From the NCBI RefSeq assembly GCF_002161065.1, contig NZ_NFLV01000003.1:124001-188000 (forward strand): a stretch of DNA of 64,000 nucleotides, given 5' to 3'. Positions 61,221 to 64,000 of this stretch are shown piece after piece; the stretch's first letter is position 1; the number at the start of each line of letters is the position of its first letter. The position numbers and the translations under genes are program-made. The notes under the pieces were generated by a model, which did not search any database, was not told the origin of the DNA, and saw only the letters and a list, made by a program, of their open reading frames with translations. This stretch comes from Eubacterium sp. An11. Its GTDB lineage: Bacteria > Bacillota > Clostridia > Lachnospirales > Lachnospiraceae.

Positions 61221-63044
61221 TTATCTTCTATGTTCGGCATACGTACCCGTATTTTTTGTCTGTTTCTGACTGCTTCCGCAGTTGAAACGATAATTCTTCA
61301 CCACAATCTGCATGGTCTTTTGTCCTCTCCATTCATTGATTTCCGGATAGTACGTGCAGTCCATGCGGATAACGGAAGGCAGACCTTTTTTGAGGCGCTC
61401 CGTTTCCTCTTTGCCGCAGCATTCTTCCATATCCTGAAAAAAATGGGCGGTATCGCCAAAATAAATGGCATCCATGCTGTATCCTTCCTCGTCCCGCAGA
61501 AACATTTTCAAACACCGTCCCGTATTTCCGAGAATCCGGGTTCCCGTAATGTAAAATCCTTTCTGGGCAAACAGCGGTTTCTGATTCCCATTTCCAAAAG
61601 GCTCCAGCAGATCAAGCTCCGATAAAAACTCTTCTGACAGCCACGAAACCGGAAGGGCAATATCAATATGTACCTTTTTGACAAAATCCTCTTCCGTAAG
61701 CTTTGCGTTGGCATTGAGCCTCTCTCTGAGTTCCGGAAGCCTGTCCTCTTCCATGGAAAGCCCCGCCGCCATAGGATGACCGCCAAACTTGGTAAAGCAG
61801 TCCTTCACTTTCACCATCTCGTTATACATGTGATAGGTCTCTATGGAACGGCCGGATCCTTTCAGTCCTTCCTTCGTCCGGGTAATGACGAAGACCGGTT
61901 TATTATAGCACTCTCTGATTCTTCCTGCAATAATTCCTGCAATACTTTCATGACAATCCGGCAAAAAAGCCACCAGAACCTTATCATGGATATACCCGGT
62001 GGACTCCAGATACGCATGGGCATCCTCCTCCCCTTTCCGGGTCATCTCTTTTCTTTCGGCATTGAGTTCCAGCAGCTCCTCCGCCATATCTCTGCAGCGG
62101 GATATATCGGTGCAAAGCAGTAAATCCAGGGCTTTTTTCGCTGTTGTAAGTCTGCCTGAAGCATTGATGCAGGGTCCCAGAACAAAGCCCAGGTGATAAG
62201 CCGTCAGTTTTTTCTCCTCCAGATGATTGGCGGCAATGAGTGCCCGAAGTCCGGGAATCCTTGTATGATTCATCCGTCGCAGGCCCTCTTTTACAAGAAT
62301 CCTATTCTCATCCTGCAAAATCATCACATCACAGACCGTTGCCATGGCTGTGATCTCCAGGAATTCTTCTGTCTCCCGCCGGTCAACTCCAAAGGCATCA
62401 TACAAAAGCTGTATAAATTTATAGACGACCACCGCCCCGCAGATATTTTTAAAAGGGTACGGGCAGTCCGCCTGCTTTGGATTGATCACCGCAGATGCCT
62501 CCGGAAGAATCTCCCGGCGGACGCCATCCTCTTCTGTAAACGGAACGTCATGGTGATCCGTCACCACAAAGGTCATTCCCAGGCTGTTGCCGTAAGCAAT
62601 CTGCGGCGCAGCGGCAATCCCGTTATCACAGGTGATCACCGTATCGACACCATCTTCATACGCCTGATCAATGAGATGTTCATTGATGCCGTAACCATCG
62701 GCAATCCGGTCAGGAATCCGGTAATCCACCTGAGCGCCGCATCTGGAAAGTCCTTTATACAAAATATAGTTGGAAGATACGCCGTCCACATCGTAGTCAG
62801 AGATAATGCGGATTCTTTTCCCCTCTGTAATTTTTTTCTTTATGATCGCAACGCCTTTTTCGGCATCCTTAAGCAGCGAAGGATCATACAGATCCTCCAG
62901 AGAACCATAAAGATACCGCTGCATCTCTTCCTCTGTGGTCAGATCCCGGTTCCGCATGAGTCTCGCCAGCACCGGACTGATGTGAAACCTTCTGGCGATT
63001 CCGTTAAAATCCGCCCTCTTGGCGGAAATAAACCACTGCTCCAC
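61221..63044 (-). CDS. recJ: Single-stranded-DNA-specific exonuclease RecJ
   Basis: A 607-residue 5'-3' exonuclease for repair and recombination. DHH-type motifs: 'ISDYDVDGVSSNYILYK' and 'VTDHHDVPF', and the DHHA1 motif 'FGGHPMAAGLS'. I start it at GTG 63044, 6 nt after GGGAGG, giving 'MEQWFISAKRADFN' as in relatives; the frame stays open 71 codons further upstream. It normally neighbours secDF and apt, and does so here with a HAD gene inserted. Confidence 0.93.
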   Translation of the reverse strand: MEQWFISAKRADFNGIARRFHISPVLARLMRNRDLTTEEEMQRYLYGSLEDLYDPSLLKDAEKGVAIIKKKITEGKRIRIISDYDVDGVSSNYILYKGLSRCGAQVDYRIPDRIADGYGINEHLIDQAYEDGVDTVITCDNGIAAAPQIAYGNSLGMTFVVTDHHDVPFTEEDGVRREILPEASAVINPKQADCPYPFKNICGAVVVYKFIQLLYDAFGVDRRETEEFLEITAMATVCDVMILQDENRILVKEGLRRMNHTRIPGLRALIAANHLEEKKLTAYHLGFVLGPCINASGRLTTAKKALDLLLCTDISRCRDMAEELLELNAERKEMTRKGEEDAHAYLESTGYIHDKVLVAFLPDCHESIAGIIAGRIRECYNKPVFVITRTKEGLKGSGRSIETYHMYNEMVKVKDCFTKFGGHPMAAGLSMEEDRLPELRERLNANAKLTEEDFVKKVHIDIALPVSWLSEEFLSELDLLEPFGNGNQKPLFAQKGFYITGTRILGNTGRCLKMFLRDEEGYSMDAIYFGDTAHFFQDMEECCGKEETERLKKGLPSVIRMDCTYYPEINEWRGQKTMQIVVKNYRFNCGSSQKQTKNTGTYAEHRR

Positions 63045-63212
63045 CTGATTCCTCCCTTCTGTCATCCTTTGAAAAACTGTATCAGAAGACGATCTCCGCT
63101 GTAAGTCCTCTGTTGTAAAAACTTCGTCGAAATCTCTTCCAACACAAAAAGAAGGAGGCGCCAAACCCACGGCGTTCTTTCCTCCCGGCTGCAGGTTCTC
63201 CATTTCCTGCCG

Positions 63213-63245
63213 CCCGGAAGAAGCCCGCCGCCCCCGGCAGCCCCC
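63213..63245 (-). other. G-rich tract after secF, possible G-quadruplex
   Basis: On the minus strand four G-tracts of 5, 5, 3 and 3 are separated by loops of 5, 4 and 8 nt, starting 15 nt after the secF stop. One loop slightly exceeds the usual limit of 7. It could fold in the transcript between secF and recJ. Confidence 0.4.
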
Positions 63246-63259
63246 TGAATGATACATTT

Positions 63260-64000
63260 CTATTTTTTCTTCTTTTTGGATGTCTTTTTCGGTTCATCCT
63301 TCTTTATCTCGTCCTGCTGTGCCGCCTTCTTCTTGCCAGCCTTTCTTCTGTCAGAAAACATCTTCATGCGGTACCACAGCGGTCCCGTAATACATACGGA
63401 AGAATATGCTCCGAAAACAACACCGCACATCAATGTCAGTGAGAACTCTTTAATAGCCGCAACACCTACAATATACAAAATGGTGATGGTGATAAAGGTT
63501 GTCAGCGATGTATTGATGGAACGGGTCAGTGTCTGGCTGATACTGGTGTTGACCACCACATCCAGACCCTGTTTGGTCAGCTGAGTATCTTTCAGATTCT
63601 CACGGATACGGTCAAAAATAACGATCGTCGCATTGATCGAGTATCCGAGAATGGTCAGCATACATGCGATAAATGTACTGCCCACCGACAGTCTGGCAAC
63701 GGAATATACCGTAAAGACACAGAGCACATCATGAAGCAGAGCAAGCACCGCACTGACGCCAAACTTAACATCTTTAAACCGGAACGCCACATAAATGAGC
63801 ATGCAGATCGACGCGATTGCCACCGCAATGACGGCATCCTGACGCATTTCACTGGAAACACTTCCTGTAATCTGCTGTACCTGATAATCCGAAATCGAAT
63901 AGCTGTCTTTCAGAGCAGTTTCCAGAGCCTCTCTCTTATCCAGAGAAAGCTCGCCGGTCTTCACCACCAGCTCATTGGCTCCCTGCACTTTCTGACTCTG
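63260..64000 (-). CDS. secF: Protein translocase subunit SecF (C-terminal part)
   Basis: The frame is open to the right edge; at least 246 residues are visible. It shows the SecF core with five or more helices, including 'LGYSINATIVIFDRIRENLK' and 'NTSISQTLTRSINTSLTTF', and ends in a Lys-rich tail. SecDF uses the proton motive force to help export proteins. Whether it is separate or fused to SecD cannot be seen. It is directly upstream of recJ. Confidence 0.93.
   Translation of the reverse strand, partial: QSQKVQGANELVVKTGELSLDKREALETALKDSYSISDYQVQQITGSVSSEMRQDAVIAVAIASICMLIYVAFRFKDVKFGVSAVLALLHDVLCVFTVYSVARLSVGSTFIACMLTILGYSINATIVIFDRIRENLKDTQLTKQGLDVVVNTSISQTLTRSINTSLTTFITITILYIVGVAAIKEFSLTLMCGVVFGAYSSVCITGPLWYRMKMFSDRRKAGKKKAAQQDEIKKDEPKKTSKKKKK

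Noticed and set aside
63066-63257. N-terminal extension of RecJ of 71 residues
   Set aside because: The extra residues do not resemble RecJ. GTG at 63044 has a strong ribosome site and gives the usual N-terminus.

Overview
The window looks like a chromosomal segment of a spore-forming anaerobic Firmicute, most likely a Lachnospiraceae-type Clostridium. The pointers are an IspH fused to ribosomal-protein-S1 repeats, two Spo0A genes, short-form HisG with HisZ, a group-B-like [FeFe] hydrogenase, indolepyruvate:ferredoxin oxidoreductase, a K+-dependent membrane pyrophosphatase, and strong AGGAGG-type ribosome sites. Most genes lie on the minus strand. I saw no rRNA, tRNA, CRISPR array, transposase or phage gene.

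Layout: 1-1012 is the start of a metal/peptide ABC importer operon led by a methyltransferase. 1210-2774 is an alpha/beta hydrolase divergent from a MerR regulator, with a textbook 19-bp-spacer MerR promoter between them. 2960-12257 is the conserved rimP-nusA-rnpM-ylxQ-infB-rbfA-nrnA-truB-ribF translation/RNA operon, followed by a cytidylate-kinase-like gene. 12268-21072 holds a xanthine-dehydrogenase-type molybdoenzyme and a DUF1097 membrane protein behind a histidine operon (hisZ-G-D-B-IE); hisIE carries a degenerate HisF-like domain at its N-terminus. 21069-23886 holds a PH-domain protein, an ECF-type sigma factor with its membrane anti-sigma, and a VanZ-like protein. The sigma and VanZ-like genes share a two-part promoter-like motif.

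24043-32563 carries rqcH behind a 40-bp tandem repeat, a radical SAM protein, hppA, glgA, mntP under a manganese (yybP-ykoY) riboswitch, and a TetR regulator. 32632-34407 holds two tandem spo0A genes, one with an altered acidic pocket. 34799-42181 is metabolic: a sodium symporter, an acyl-CoA synthetase, an aminotransferase with an amidohydrolase, upp and ddh. 42456-46527 is an aromatic 2-oxoacid cluster (TrpR-like regulator, iorA, iorB, paaK).

46530-49700 is an AT-rich accessory island: a small coiled-coil protein, a Sel1-repeat gene that has lost its 5' end, a tandem 24-bp repeat and a STAND/Orc-like ATPase. 49875-64000 returns to core genes: [FeFe] hydrogenase, PAP2 phosphatase, a REC-GGDEF-EAL-GGDEF protein, ispH-S1, cmk, a flavoprotein, an RpiR regulator, apt, a HAD phosphatase, recJ and the end of secF.

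I did not find one large obviously new multi-gene system. The strongest leads are the sigma/VanZ shared promoter, the pseudo-HisF-HisIE fusion, the tandem Spo0A pair, the MerR-hydrolase switch and the GNRA hairpin in front of rimP.
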